From NCBI GenBank assembly GCA_003648225.1, contig QMOL01000011.1, positions 1 to 22,853 on the forward strand: a DNA stretch of 22,853 nucleotides, written 5' to 3'. The DNA comes from Chlamydiota bacterium. GTDB taxonomy: Bacteria > Auribacterota > UBA3054 > B51-G9. The notes beneath the pieces are model-generated. The model saw only the letters and a program-made list of their open reading frames with translations. It had not been told where the DNA came from and ran no database searches. Position numbers and translations under genes: made by a program. This document shows, piece by piece, positions 1-8,743 of the stretch (positions within the stretch are counted from its first letter, which is position 1; each line of letters opens with the position of its first letter).

Positions 1-111
1 AGATTTAACCTTTATCGGCAGAACTACTGCGGCTGCGAATTTTCAAAAAATTCGCCACAAATTCGCGAATTAAAGGCAAAAAAGATCTATAACTCAAAAA
101 AAACAACCTAA
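1..111 (+). CDS. queH: C-terminal fragment of QueH-type epoxyqueuosine reductase
   Basis: The window opens inside a reading frame that runs for 36 codons to a TAA stop at 109-111. It contains YRQNYCGCEFS, which matches the conserved C-terminal motif of the QueH (DUF208) family, with two cysteines (codons 28-30 and 34-36) in the CGC arrangement. QueH proteins reduce epoxyqueuosine to queuosine in the wobble position of tRNA and bind iron-sulfur clusters through conserved cysteines. Only the tail is visible, so the catalytic N-terminal part cannot be checked. The last ~20 residues are lysine-rich and look like a non-conserved tail. The call rests on one motif; another member of the same DUF208 family is the main alternative. 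Confidence 0.7.
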   Translation, partial: RFNLYRQNYCGCEFSKNSPQIRELKAKKIYNSKKTT

Positions 112-194
112 AAACAAAATATTTTTTTATAACTTAAACATTATGACAAAAAAGCGGTGGCAAAACATTAATTTAAACGATGTAATATATTTAT

Positions 195-246
195 TAGTGT
201 TCATTCGTGTCCATTCGTGGTTAAAAATCAATTCGTGCATTCGTGG
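195..246. repeat. Short 'cattcgtg' intergenic repeat before thiH
   Basis: Copies of cattcgtg occur at about 203, 213 and 238, with a shorter attcgtg near 230, in a spacer that otherwise looks non-coding. The same theme (CGTG/AGTG separated by AAATC or CATTC) recurs at 3525-3551, near 17329-17342, and at both copies of the long direct repeat. It overlaps a GTG that could extend the thiH frame, which argues against using that GTG as the start. Confidence 0.55.
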
Positions 247-254
247 CAAAAAAT

Positions 255-1418
255 ATGAAATTTATAACTCATAAATATAATTCCTTTCGCGAAGCTTGTG
301 ATGACCTGCTCGACAATTACGGCTGGGAAAATTTATCCGAAGAGATTCTTGGATTTTCTTCTGAACAAGTTAGTACAGTTCTCGCTAAACCCGAACTCTC
401 AATTAACGATTTGCCCGTTCTGCTTTCGCCGGCGGCAAGTGAGCAGCTTGAAACTATGGCTCAGCGGTCACGCAAACTAACTTTGCAGCGATTTGGTAAA
501 ACTGTTTTAATGTACGTTCCGCTTTATGTCAGTAATTATTGCACTAATTTATGTGTTTATTGCGGATTTAACGCGAAAAACAAAGTCAAACGACTTGCGA
601 TGTCGATTGACGAAGCGGTAAATGAAAGTATGCTGCTGCATAAAATGGGATTTCAACATATCTTGTTGGTAAGCGGTGAGCACCCTGATTACGCGAACGT
701 TGATTATTTATGTGAGCTATCTGGAAGGCTTCGTGATAAATTTTCGTCAATATGCGTGGAAGTTCAGCCGCTATCTCAAGACGATTACGCTAAATTAATA
801 AAAAGCGGTGTTGATTGTGTAACCTGTTATCAGGAAACTTATAATAAAAAAACTTATTCAAAAGTTCACCCCGGCGGGAGAAAAAGCAATTATAACTGGA
901 GAATCAATACTGTTGAACGCGCGGCAAAAGCGGGTATAAGAAAAATCGGTGTAAGCCCGCTTTACGGCTTAGACAACTGGCGAACGGAAGCATTATTCAC
1001 CGGTTTTCATTCTTATTTTTTAATGACGCAGTATTGGCAGACGCAGGTAAGTATTTCTTTCCCGCGACTGCGCGGTGCAGCCGGAGGATTTGTTCCAGAA
1101 AACCCGCTAACAGATAGGCAGCTCGCTCAATTAATTTGCGTGTTCAGACTCGTTTTACCGGATGTTCATCTCGTTTTATCAACACGTGAACCGGCGAACA
1201 CTCGTGATAATATGCTCCATCTCGGAATTACTCAAATGAGCGCGGCAAGCAGCACTTCTCCACTCGGCTATTCAAACGCAAGCGAAGCGGGAGAGCAGTT
1301 TGACGTGGTTGATAAGCGGTCCGCCGCTGAAGTTGCCGAAGCAATTAAAAAAGCAGGATATGAACCTGTGTGGAAAGACTGGGACAGGGAATATTTGAAG
1401 AATGGATTGATGAAGTAA
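255..1418 (+). CDS. thiH: 2-iminoacetate synthase ThiH
   Basis: Radical SAM enzyme that cleaves tyrosine to 2-iminoacetate (dehydroglycine) for the thiazole ring of thiamine; in ThiH organisms the product passes to ThiG with ThiS. The cluster motif is YCTNLCVYCGF (CxxxCxxC at residues 96, 100 and 103, counted from the ATG at 255), followed by the downstream ThiH-type segments VSGEHP, EVQPLS and GVSPLYGL. The length of 387 residues fits the family (about 370-380). The frame stays open to a GTG at 243, but that lies in an intergenic repeat, so I prefer the ATG at 255. Neither start has a clear Shine-Dalgarno. thiE lies 111 nt downstream; thiG, thiS and thiF are not in the window. I saw no TPP riboswitch motifs upstream. 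Confidence 0.93.
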   Translation: MKFITHKYNSFREACDDLLDNYGWENLSEEILGFSSEQVSTVLAKPELSINDLPVLLSPAASEQLETMAQRSRKLTLQRFGKTVLMYVPLYVSNYCTNLCVYCGFNAKNKVKRLAMSIDEAVNESMLLHKMGFQHILLVSGEHPDYANVDYLCELSGRLRDKFSSICVEVQPLSQDDYAKLIKSGVDCVTCYQETYNKKTYSKVHPGGRKSNYNWRINTVERAAKAGIRKIGVSPLYGLDNWRTEALFTGFHSYFLMTQYWQTQVSISFPRLRGAAGGFVPENPLTDRQLAQLICVFRLVLPDVHLVLSTREPANTRDNMLHLGITQMSAASSTSPLGYSNASEAGEQFDVVDKRSAAEVAEAIKKAGYEPVWKDWDREYLKNGLMK

Positions 1419-1438
1419 GACGCACTTCCTAGTGCGTC
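1419..1438 (+). other. Perfect 8-bp stem-loop directly after thiH stop
   Basis: gacgcact and agtgcgtc form an 8-bp perfect inverted repeat around a 4-nt loop, starting at the base after the thiH stop codon. No T-run follows, so it is not a standard intrinsic terminator; it may protect the mRNA 3' end or be a repeat remnant. Confidence 0.5.
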
Positions 1439-1529
1439 ATGGATTAGCGGATTAATGGATTTGACGTTAGACGTTTGGACTTTAAGTCAATCTTTGTCTT
1501 TGCGGTCCTTACTACCAACTATGAACTAT

Positions 1530-2174
1530 ATGCTAGAAAAAAGAAAAAAATTGTTCGAACAAATCGACCTTTACACAGTTACTTGCGAAGAACTGTCAAA
1601 CGGAAGATCAAATTATGAAGTCCTTGACGCTGTAATAAAGGGCGGCGGAAAAATAATTCAGCTTCGCGATAAAAAATGCTGCAGAGAACGTTTCCTCGAA
1701 ATGGCAAAAAAATTCCGTAAAATAACTGCCGATGCAGAAATCTTACTAATCATAAACGATTATATAGATGTCGCAATTGAAGTTGACGCCGATGGCGTTC
1801 ATCTCGGACAGGAAGATTTCTCGATTGCGAAAGCAAGAAAGATCGCTCCTGATTTGATCATCGGAAGTTCTTCCCATAACCTTGAAGAAGCTCTTGACGC
1901 ACAATCAGCCGGTGCGGATTATGTGAATATAGGTCCTGTTTTCCCCACTGGTACCAAACTGCATTTAAAAGTTGTTGGAGTTGAAATGATAGAAGAAATT
2001 GTTCCGCATTTACATATTCCGTTTACTGTAATGGGCGGAATAAAAACTACAAATATTGATAAAGTGTTGCAAACAGGTGCTAAAAAAATCGCTGTTGTTA
2101 CCGCCGTAACTATGGCTGATGATATGACATCTGCTGTGAAGGAATTGAGGGCGGCAATCGGAAATCAGTTTTAA
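1530..2174 (+). CDS. thiE: Thiamine-phosphate synthase ThiE
   Basis: Couples hydroxymethylpyrimidine diphosphate with the thiazole phosphate to give thiamine phosphate; a cytoplasmic TIM-barrel enzyme. Family hallmarks appear in order: IQLRDK, then LIINDY, ADGVHLGQED, IGSSSH, the phosphate-binding YVNIGPVFPTGTK, and VMGGI near the C-terminus. The frame is open to an ATG at 1455, but the first 22-25 codons of that version read through repeat-like intergenic DNA and match nothing in the family. ATG 1521 or 1530 gives 217 or 214 residues, close to the usual size; I use 1530. No Shine-Dalgarno is visible. It forms a probable thiamine pair with thiH just upstream. Confidence 0.9.
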   Translation: MLEKRKKLFEQIDLYTVTCEELSNGRSNYEVLDAVIKGGGKIIQLRDKKCCRERFLEMAKKFRKITADAEILLIINDYIDVAIEVDADGVHLGQEDFSIAKARKIAPDLIIGSSSHNLEEALDAQSAGADYVNIGPVFPTGTKLHLKVVGVEMIEEIVPHLHIPFTVMGGIKTTNIDKVLQTGAKKIAVVTAVTMADDMTSAVKELRAAIGNQF

Positions 2175-2267
2175 TATTCAATAATCCAAATTAACATCCC
2201 CCCCAAAGGGCACCCACCAGCTTACGCCGGTCTTCGCTTTGAAAGTGGGAATTAATCCAATAATCCA

Positions 2268-3464
2268 ATGAAAAATAAACTTAAAGTCTGGTTTAAAGAA
2301 CATGAGCAGGAAGGAATTGACCTTCTTTGTGAATTAGTTAAAAAAGATACAACAAACCCGCCCGGAAACGAATATCTCGCTGTGGAAGTTGTAAAAACTT
2401 TCCTCAAAAAATATGATATCGCGTACGAAACTTATGAAGCTGCGCCCGGCCGAACAAATCTTCTTGCTAAAGTCGGTAACGGTTCACCCACAGTTTTTGT
2501 TCCCGGACATACAGATGTTGTTCCTGCAGGCAACGGATGGACAACAAAGCCATTCGAACCGGTAATCAAAGACGGTTATCTCTATGGTCGAGGCTCAGCA
2601 GACGATAAAGGACCATTAGTTTCCTCTCTTCTACTCGCGGCTTTTTTCAAAAAATATGAAAAAGAATTTAAAGGGGCAATGCTTGTCGGAGCGGTAGCCG
2701 ATGAAGAGCTTGGTTCCGAGCATGGGGTTGTATATTTGCTAAAAGAAAATAATATAAAAGCTGATTACGCGATAGTCCCCGATACCGGAAGTTCCATTTA
2801 TTCCGTTTCTATTGGTGAGAAAGGAATGCTTCGTGTTAAAGTAAAATTCCACGGCAAACAAGCTCATGCATCAACGCCTGGAGAAGGATTAAACGCGATA
2901 CTTGCCGGTAATGTTTTCTTAAATAAGATTCAATCTTTGTTTAAAGAAAAAACCGGTTATTTTGGTGAGGACGGTGACAAAATCTTCTCTCCTTCAACAA
3001 TAAATATCGGGAAAATTTCCGGTGGAACCGCTTATAACATTATTCCTAACGAATGTGAAATATCTATTGATATCAGATACACTCCGCAAAAAAACAAAGA
3101 TGAAATTCTGAACTTGATTGAGCAATTCGCAAAAGAAGTTCTAAATGAGAAATATTGCTTGAGTTACGATGTTCAATCAGAAGAACATATGCTGCCATTT
3201 GTTATTTCCGATGACAATCCACTTGTAAAAGCAATCAAGAAATCGATTGTAGATTTAACGGGAAAAGAAACTTCTCTTTTCGGGATGAGCGGTACAACTG
3301 TTTGCAAACAACTTGTAGAAAAAAATATTCCAGCTATCGGTTTCTCTCTCGACTCTCCGGGGCAGGCACACATTGCGAATGAGCATATAAACTTATCGGA
3401 AATCGGATTATTTGGCGAAGCACTCGGTTTATCGATAATAAATCTTGCGGAAGAAGGGAATTAA
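2268..3464 (+). CDS. M20-family metallopeptidase / deacylase (ArgE-DapE-CPG2 type)
   Basis: Zinc-dependent amidohydrolase of the M20 family, which includes DapE, ArgE, carboxypeptidase G2 and dipeptidases. Expected metal and catalytic residues are present: GHTDVVP (H81, D83), GRGSADDKG (D112), DEELGSEHG (catalytic E146, metal E147), PDTGS (D172) and the C-terminal AHIANEHI (H368). At 398 residues it has normal length with the lid (dimerisation) domain between about 185 and 300. The exact substrate cannot be told from sequence: succinyl-diaminopimelate and N-acetylornithine are both possible, and no lysine or arginine genes are adjacent. The start ATG lacks a Shine-Dalgarno and follows 'taatccaataatcc' filler. 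A GC-rich inverted repeat (CCCAC...GTGGG, about 2213-2250) lies in the 93-nt spacer after thiE. Confidence 0.85.
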   Translation: MKNKLKVWFKEHEQEGIDLLCELVKKDTTNPPGNEYLAVEVVKTFLKKYDIAYETYEAAPGRTNLLAKVGNGSPTVFVPGHTDVVPAGNGWTTKPFEPVIKDGYLYGRGSADDKGPLVSSLLLAAFFKKYEKEFKGAMLVGAVADEELGSEHGVVYLLKENNIKADYAIVPDTGSSIYSVSIGEKGMLRVKVKFHGKQAHASTPGEGLNAILAGNVFLNKIQSLFKEKTGYFGEDGDKIFSPSTINIGKISGGTAYNIIPNECEISIDIRYTPQKNKDEILNLIEQFAKEVLNEKYCLSYDVQSEEHMLPFVISDDNPLVKAIKKSIVDLTGKETSLFGMSGTTVCKQLVEKNIPAIGFSLDSPGQAHIANEHINLSEIGLFGEALGLSIINLAEEGN

Positions 3465-3524
3465 AGACGAATATTTTCTTTGACAAAACGATTAAGTGAC
3501 AAAATCATTAGAAAATAAAATTAT

Positions 3525-3551
3525 AATCAGTGGAAATTAGTGAAATCAGTG
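3525..3551. repeat. AGTG-type intergenic repeat between convergent genes
   Basis: AATCAGTGG, AATTAGTG and AAATCAGTG follow each other here, the same AGTG/CGTG theme seen near thiH and in the long direct repeat. A small 5-bp stem (atcgg/ccgat, 3584-3598) follows just before the stop of the minus-strand gene. Nothing else is recognisable in 3465-3598. Confidence 0.45.
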
Positions 3552-3598
3552 CCTAAGTTTTATCCTGTAATCTCCGCCACACTATCGGAACAACCGAT

Positions 3599-4468
3599 TT
3601 ATTTATATTTGACGTCAGCTTTATACTTTGATTTAGCATCCATATTGATCAACTGATATCCACTACAACCGCCGAGCGCGATAAAAACGCGTAATGGTCT
3701 GTTTTGGTACATATTCCGCCCTTGCCCTTTGACAACCAGACTGCTTATCATATCCTTTATTTTTATAATTGCACTTATTGGTTTACCAAATTTACCGACA
3801 GTGCCTTCTTTTCTTATTTTCACATTCTTTTCAGTTGTGTAATGCATCCATTCTTCAACTCTCAAACTGTAATCTTCAGATGAGTCAAGGGAAGCACGAA
3901 AATAAGTTGTTGTTTCTGTCATCGGATTGATATGGCAGATCAGTGCCTTAATTTTAAGGCGGCCTGATGTTCTATTTTGTTTCGCTTTTAAAATATTTAA
4001 TTTCATATTTTGGGCGCACGGAAGGTTTGTAACATACCAAGGCGCATCGCCTTCACTCATATTTTTTGTGAAAGTTACAGGCTGCGCTCCGCGCCAATTT
4101 GTAACTGTAACTGTGCATAAAGCGCTACCGGAACCAAGATAGGCGACTTTCACCCAGCAATCACCCGGATCGTTTAAAATATTTGCTCTAATTTTACGCA
4201 CACCATAAGTCCAATTGTTATTTAACCACGGGTCGTCGCCATCCCAACCTTTAACACCCCAATCGGGTTGCGGCACTGTCGGCTGGCAATCGAAATAATA
4301 ATGACTAGTTCCGTAATTCGTGTTATCCGGCATATTAAAGGGATGGACGAGGTAAAGATACGCATCCGCTCCCGGCGGATCAGTAGCGAGCAATACTTCG
4401 TAAGGTTCAGCCATAGCGGTCATAATTCCTGCAAGGCATAAAAATACTATTACAAGTTTCAATTTCAT
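3599..4468 (-). CDS. Secreted protein of unknown function
   Basis: A 289-residue protein with a clear Sec signal peptide: MKLK, a hydrophobic core to residue ~17, and AMA-E as a likely cleavage site after residue 20. The mature part starts with a proline-rich beta-like stretch, is rich in Trp, Tyr and Asn between residues 40 and 90, and has six cysteines that could form disulfides. The C-terminal third is basic and lysine-rich. I recognise no family. The start is well supported: GGAG lies 7 nt upstream and an excellent sigma70 promoter ends about 40 nt upstream, so the gene is a monocistronic unit. It converges with the M20 gene. An export or surface role is inferred only from the signal peptide. 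Confidence 0.8.
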   Translation of the reverse strand: MKLKLVIVFLCLAGIMTAMAEPYEVLLATDPPGADAYLYLVHPFNMPDNTNYGTSHYYFDCQPTVPQPDWGVKGWDGDDPWLNNNWTYGVRKIRANILNDPGDCWVKVAYLGSGSALCTVTVTNWRGAQPVTFTKNMSEGDAPWYVTNLPCAQNMKLNILKAKQNRTSGRLKIKALICHINPMTETTTYFRASLDSSEDYSLRVEEWMHYTTEKNVKIRKEGTVGKFGKPISAIIKIKDMISSLVVKGQGRNMYQNRPLRVFIALGGCSGYQLINMDAKSKYKADVKYK

Positions 4469-4508
4469 AAAAGCTCCATTAAATGAATTATTATTCTATT
4501 ACATGCTT

Positions 4509-4537
4509 ATTATACCACAGTTCGTCTTTTTCGTCAA
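4509..4537 (-). promoter_or_regulatory. Sigma70-type promoter of the secreted-protein gene
   Basis: Read on the minus strand: TTGACG (-35), a 17-nt spacer and a perfect TATAAT (-10). The predicted transcription start lies about 30-35 nt before the ATG at 4468, and a GGAG ribosome site sits between. A second TTGACA occurs just upstream (about 4557-4562) without a matching -10. Confidence 0.75.
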
Positions 4538-5074
4538 AGCTATTTTAAGATTTGTGTCAAGTTTATAGAAATGTCACCTTTTGCGTTTTTTGTTTATTAC
4601 TCTGATTTTGATTGTAAATGGGATACTTTAAGAGTTAACCACAATTTGAATTTATGAGGATGGGCTTTTACACAGCTCATCAGAGTAAATTAAAATTGTG
4701 CATAACTCGGCTCTCTTTTTTGCAACACATCTACTGCACGATACGGCTGAAAAACAATGTTAATTTGTAACGCGAAAGCTATCATCACGAAATCGGTAAT
4801 TTTTTGTAAAAAACCACTTGATTTACGTTCTATCATTTGTTATTATTTTACAGTTACTCGTTGTTCTTGTTAAGGGTGCGCAATAGCACTTAAGGCTATT
4901 GTTACGCAATCTAAGTTTGATTGATAAAGCGGCCGTAAGGTCCCTGGAAATTGAAGCTATCTGATTTCCATATTTTTTACGAAGTGAGCAACCTTAAATG
5001 AGCAAAGCGAATAACCTTAAGCGAACGAAGCGAGCAACCTTAAATAAGCAAAGTGAATAACCTTAAAGCACTCC
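4538..5074. other. Non-coding spacer before dnaE with hairpin and tandem repeats
   Basis: I find no convincing gene in these ~540 bases. The only ATG frame of note (about 4656-4772, 38 codons) has no ribosome site or recognisable content. An imperfect stem (GCG...CAATAGC paired with GCTATTG...CGC, about 4878-4906) and the tandem repeat at 4981-5066 are the visible structures. No strong promoter for dnaE was found, although the -10 and -35 elements could hide in the AT-rich part. Confidence 0.5.
4981..5066. repeat. Tandem AACCTTAA repeat, four degenerate copies
   Basis: Four units of about 20-25 nt each contain A(A/G)(T/C)GA(A/G)(C/T) followed by AACCTTAA. AACCTTAA lies near 4990, 5013, 5037 and 5060. 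The copies differ by small substitutions and end only 8 nt before the dnaE ATG, in the place of a normal ribosome site. Confidence 0.75.
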
Positions 5075-8000
5075 ATGTCCAACTCTTCTTTTGTACACCT
5101 GCATAATCTAAGCGAATTTTCGTTATTGTCAAGTGCGCTGCGCGTTAATGACATAGCAAAACTCGCCGCTGAAAACGGTATGCCGGCAGTTGCGCTGACA
5201 GACAGAATGAATCTTCACGCGTGCATGAGATTTTACGATGCGTGTTTACGAAACGGGGTTCGCCCAATAATCGGCGCGGAGATTGCAGTTGAATCTTTTT
5301 CACAGCAAATCAGTATCGACCCGCTTTCACCTGCGATTTATGATATAGTGATTCTTGCTGAAAATAATAAAGGATATGAAAAGCTATGTGAACTTATCAC
5401 ACGAATTCAAATCGAAGGAAATGAACGTGTTTTATACGCAAAAAAGGAATGGATTGAAGAACTCGCGGGCGATTGGATAATTTTATCAGGCGGATTTAAC
5501 GGTGAAATATTTCAGACTATTTTGAATAACAATGAAAATATCGCCAGAGAAATCGCGGGGAAATTCTCCCATTGCGCCGGAGCAGGCAAATTTTATATAG
5601 AGCTCCAATGGCATCAACTTTATGAAGAAAAAAGAGTTTTGCCGAAAATGATTAACCTTGCACGGCAAATCAATATTCCTGTTGTAGCTGCTAATCAATG
5701 TTTGTACGCGCGAAAGGAAGATGCGATATCTGTAGAACTATTACTAAACATTGAAAAAGGAACTCCTGTAAATTCTTTTTCTGAGCTCGCTCCAAAATCA
5801 GATTTGTATTATTTCCGCGATTCAGATACGATGCACAAAATATTTAAGAATGCGCCGGAAGCCATTAAAAATTCAGTTTTTATAGCGGAGCAATGCGCTG
5901 TTGAGCTTCGCGTGAATCGGGATTTTATAATACCCCGTTTTGAATGTCCTGGAGATAAAACAAGTATTCATTATATAAAAGAACTTTGTTACAAAGGACT
6001 TGTAAATCGATATCCGGACTGGGAAGATGAAACGGTTAACTCGAATGTAAAGCTTACAAAGCGCAAGCGAAAAGAGGTTGACAAGCGGCTTAAATTTGAG
6101 TTAGAAATCATTCAAAAAATGAGTTTTATTAATTATTTTCTCATAGTCGCTGATTTTGTCGCCTTCGCAAAAAAAAATAGCATCCCTGTCGGCCCTGGCA
6201 GAGGATCAGCCGCGGGAAGTCTTGTCAGTTATCTTCTTGGCATAACAGATATTGATCCAATCGATTACGGATTACTTTTCGAACGATTTTTAAATCCCGC
6301 GCGAAAAAAAATGCCGGATATCGATATGGACTTCTGTGAACTGAGGCGCGTGGAAGTAATTGATTATGTCCGCCAGAAATATGGTGCTGATAAAGTTGCC
6401 AACATCGCCACTTTCAATACGATGCGTTTTAAAGCCGCCATACGCGAAACCGGTAGAATACTAAACACACCTTCAAATAAAGTTGAGCAAACGTGTCGAT
6501 TATTGGCAGATTTTTTCCGAAATCACAAACACAAAACGATGAGGATCATCAAACAGGCTTTAGAACGGCATCATCCCCTGCGTGAATTGTACTTGTATGA
6601 TCGATCTGCAAAAAACCTGCTTGATGTCGCTGTAAAAATTGAAGATCTGCCAAAGAATATATCAACTCACGCGGCAGGAATAGTAATTTCTCCGCGACCG
6701 CTAAGAACAATTGTTCCATTATCCCGTGGCTCCGGCGGAGATATAATAACGCAATTTGATATGCACGCGGTTGAACGTGTCGGTTTACTGAAAATGGATT
6801 TCCTTGGGCTTTCGACCCTCACAATCATTCAGAATGCTGTAGAGATGATTAACCATGTGCACAATATAGAAATTAATTTATCAACGCTTCCGTTAGACGA
6901 CAAATTAACCTATCAGTTTCTGAGACAAGGAGATGTCACCGGTGTTTTTCAGCTTGAATCGAGTGCCGGAATGCTTCGCCTTGTTCTTGAGCTGCAGCCC
7001 GACAGATTTGATGACTTAATAGCTCTTCTTGCGCTATACCGACCGGGTGCGATGAGCGAAAGTGAGATTTATGTAAACCGCAGACACGGGCGTGAAGAAG
7101 TAATTTATCTTCATCCGAAACTCAAGCCGATATTAAAAGAAACTTACGGAATTATGCTTTATCAGGAACAGGTAATGCAGGTTCTTCATTCATTAGCCGG
7201 GTATTCACTTTCTGATGCGGACATTTTCCGTCAAATAATGTCAAAGAAACTTCAGAAGAAGGTAGAAGCGGAACGAGAAAAATTCATATCCGGCGCATTG
7301 AAGAAAAATATTCCGAACGAAACTGCTGTGAAATTATTCGATAGAATAGCTAAATTCGCGGGATACGGCTTTAATAAATCTCACGCTACCGCTTACGCCT
7401 TTATAGCATATCGAACAGCATGGCTGAAAGCCAATTATCCTGCAGAATTTTTTGCCGCGCTAATGAACAGCCGACTTGACACTCCGGAAAAGTTCCCGGA
7501 ATATAAATTGGGTTGTAAGATTCATAATATCGTTATTTTGCCACCTGATTTTAATAAAAGTAAGGCAAAGTTTTCGGTGGAGTTAATTGCTGAAAAAAAT
7601 TGTTCCGCAATTAGATACGGCCTCGATGCGGTTAAAAACATGGGGCCGGCTGCTTCCGTCGCAATAATTAACGAACGTGAAGAAAACGGAGAATATAAAA
7701 GTATTGACGATTTCACAAGAAGAATAAATCATAAAATCGTGAATAGAAAGGCTCTGGAAAGTCTAGTGAAAGCAGGCGCCGGCGATTGTTTTAATATCCC
7801 CCGACAAAGAATGATGCTAATCGTTGATGATGCGGCGGCAGGATGGGAACGTGGTGGAGAATCTGAATTTCAGCGGTCTTTTTTTGATATATCTGATGAT
7901 GATGTTTCCGTGAAGAAATCCCGTTCAAATCTTGAAAAAGTGGATGAATGGGACTTACTAACCCGCTTATCGTTTGAAAAAGAAATGCTTGGAATATATC

Positions 8001-8617
8001 TTAGCGGGCATCCGCTTGATAATTATTCGTCAACCTGGCGCGCGTTAGTCACAAAAGATTCACGCTCAATGGGTTACCAAGCTAATGACAATACGAATAA
8101 TAATTTTATTTCTTCCGAAACTAAACAAGTAATGGGCGGTTTGATTATTAAGACAGATTGGCGTGTGAGTAAAAAGCAGACCGTTTACGGAATTATAACT
8201 TTTGAAGATTTATACGGAACTTATGAGATTCTTCTTTGGTCGGATCTTGTTGAAAAATACAGGAATTTATTAAAGCCCGGAGAAATTTGGTTTGCAACCG
8301 GATTGATAAGAACAACTTTTGGAAAAACATCTCTATCGGCTTCAAATTTATTTCCTGCCGATGCGGCAGTTCGGCAAGCGACAAAGCTCAACATTTTTAT
8401 CGATAAATCCAAAGATTCTGAAACAAAGATGAAGAAATTGCAGCAACTTATAAAAAAGCATTCCGGATCACTCCCTGTATCATTAAAAATAACTAATGGA
8501 AACAGGAAGAGTTCTATTATTAATCTTCCGGATTCAATGTTAATCTTACCCTCAGAAGAGTTTCTCCGGGAGGTGGAAAGATTATTTGGTGAAAGCAAAG
8601 TTAAGATAGAAAATTAA
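5075..8617 (+). CDS. dnaE: DNA polymerase III alpha subunit DnaE
   Basis: Catalytic subunit of the replicative polymerase, 1180 residues, the normal DnaE1 size. Order: PHP domain (about 1-280), palm/fingers, helix-hairpin-helix region, a beta-clamp motif QRSFFDI starting at Q933, and an OB fold (about 1010-1095). The catalytic aspartates are present in PDIDMDF (D415, D417) and KMDFLGL (D575), with GPGRGSAAGS and YRPGAMSE as further hallmarks. The PHP site is degenerate: the HxH motif reads H10-N-L12 and the usual TDHGN reads TDRMN (R44), so metal-dependent proofreading by this domain is unlikely. ImuC/DnaE2 is less likely because the clamp motif and OB fold sit as in E. coli DnaE. No Shine-Dalgarno precedes the ATG; tandem repeats fill the upstream space. 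Confidence 0.95.
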   Translation: MSNSSFVHLHNLSEFSLLSSALRVNDIAKLAAENGMPAVALTDRMNLHACMRFYDACLRNGVRPIIGAEIAVESFSQQISIDPLSPAIYDIVILAENNKGYEKLCELITRIQIEGNERVLYAKKEWIEELAGDWIILSGGFNGEIFQTILNNNENIAREIAGKFSHCAGAGKFYIELQWHQLYEEKRVLPKMINLARQINIPVVAANQCLYARKEDAISVELLLNIEKGTPVNSFSELAPKSDLYYFRDSDTMHKIFKNAPEAIKNSVFIAEQCAVELRVNRDFIIPRFECPGDKTSIHYIKELCYKGLVNRYPDWEDETVNSNVKLTKRKRKEVDKRLKFELEIIQKMSFINYFLIVADFVAFAKKNSIPVGPGRGSAAGSLVSYLLGITDIDPIDYGLLFERFLNPARKKMPDIDMDFCELRRVEVIDYVRQKYGADKVANIATFNTMRFKAAIRETGRILNTPSNKVEQTCRLLADFFRNHKHKTMRIIKQALERHHPLRELYLYDRSAKNLLDVAVKIEDLPKNISTHAAGIVISPRPLRTIVPLSRGSGGDIITQFDMHAVERVGLLKMDFLGLSTLTIIQNAVEMINHVHNIEINLSTLPLDDKLTYQFLRQGDVTGVFQLESSAGMLRLVLELQPDRFDDLIALLALYRPGAMSESEIYVNRRHGREEVIYLHPKLKPILKETYGIMLYQEQVMQVLHSLAGYSLSDADIFRQIMSKKLQKKVEAEREKFISGALKKNIPNETAVKLFDRIAKFAGYGFNKSHATAYAFIAYRTAWLKANYPAEFFAALMNSRLDTPEKFPEYKLGCKIHNIVILPPDFNKSKAKFSVELIAEKNCSAIRYGLDAVKNMGPAASVAIINEREENGEYKSIDDFTRRINHKIVNRKALESLVKAGAGDCFNIPRQRMMLIVDDAAAGWERGGESEFQRSFFDISDDDVSVKKSRSNLEKVDEWDLLTRLSFEKEMLGIYLSGHPLDNYSSTWRALVTKDSRSMGYQANDNTNNNFISSETKQVMGGLIIKTDWRVSKKQTVYGIITFEDLYGTYEILLWSDLVEKYRNLLKPGEIWFATGLIRTTFGKTSLSASNLFPADAAVRQATKLNIFIDKSKDSETKMKKLQQLIKKHSGSLPVSLKITNGNRKSSIINLPDSMLILPSEEFLREVERLFGESKVKIEN

Positions 8618-8629
8618 ATGTAAATTACT

Positions 8630-8647
8630 GCCGAAAGCGGCCGTTTT
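8630..8647 (+). terminator. Weak possible terminator after dnaE
   Basis: A 4-bp GC stem (GCCG-AAAG-CGGC) 13 nt after the dnaE stop is followed by CG and TTTT. The stem is short and the T-run brief, so termination efficiency is doubtful, but a new promoter starts 33 nt later. Confidence 0.3.
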
Positions 8648-8679
8648 ACAACAAATCAACCTAATTCCTAATCACAATA

Positions 8680-8708
8680 TTGTAAATTTCTTTGTTTTAT
8701 TGTATAAT
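8680..8708 (+). promoter_or_regulatory. Sigma70-type promoter of the polysaccharide operon
   Basis: TTGTAA (-35, four of six consensus bases), a 17-nt spacer and a perfect TATAAT (-10) lie 36 nt before the ATG at 8744. The surrounding DNA is extremely AT-rich and no Shine-Dalgarno separates promoter and start. Confidence 0.6.
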
Positions 8709-8743
8709 TTTTAAAATATAATTAATAAAAATAATTTTAAATA

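Noticed and set aside
1..254. TPP riboswitch expected before thiH
   Set aside because: I could not find the conserved CTGAGA and ACCTGA-type segments or a paired structure; the space holds the queH tail and repeats.
1419..1438. Intrinsic terminator after thiH
   Set aside because: The stem is perfect but there is no following T-run, and thiE follows closely as a pathway partner.
1455..1529. Longer thiE start at 1455
   Set aside because: The extra residues match nothing in ThiE and are encoded by repeat-like spacer DNA; the shorter start gives the normal family length.
4656..4772. Small 38-codon frame in the spacer before dnaE
   Set aside because: No ribosome site, no recognisable sequence, and length is expected by chance.
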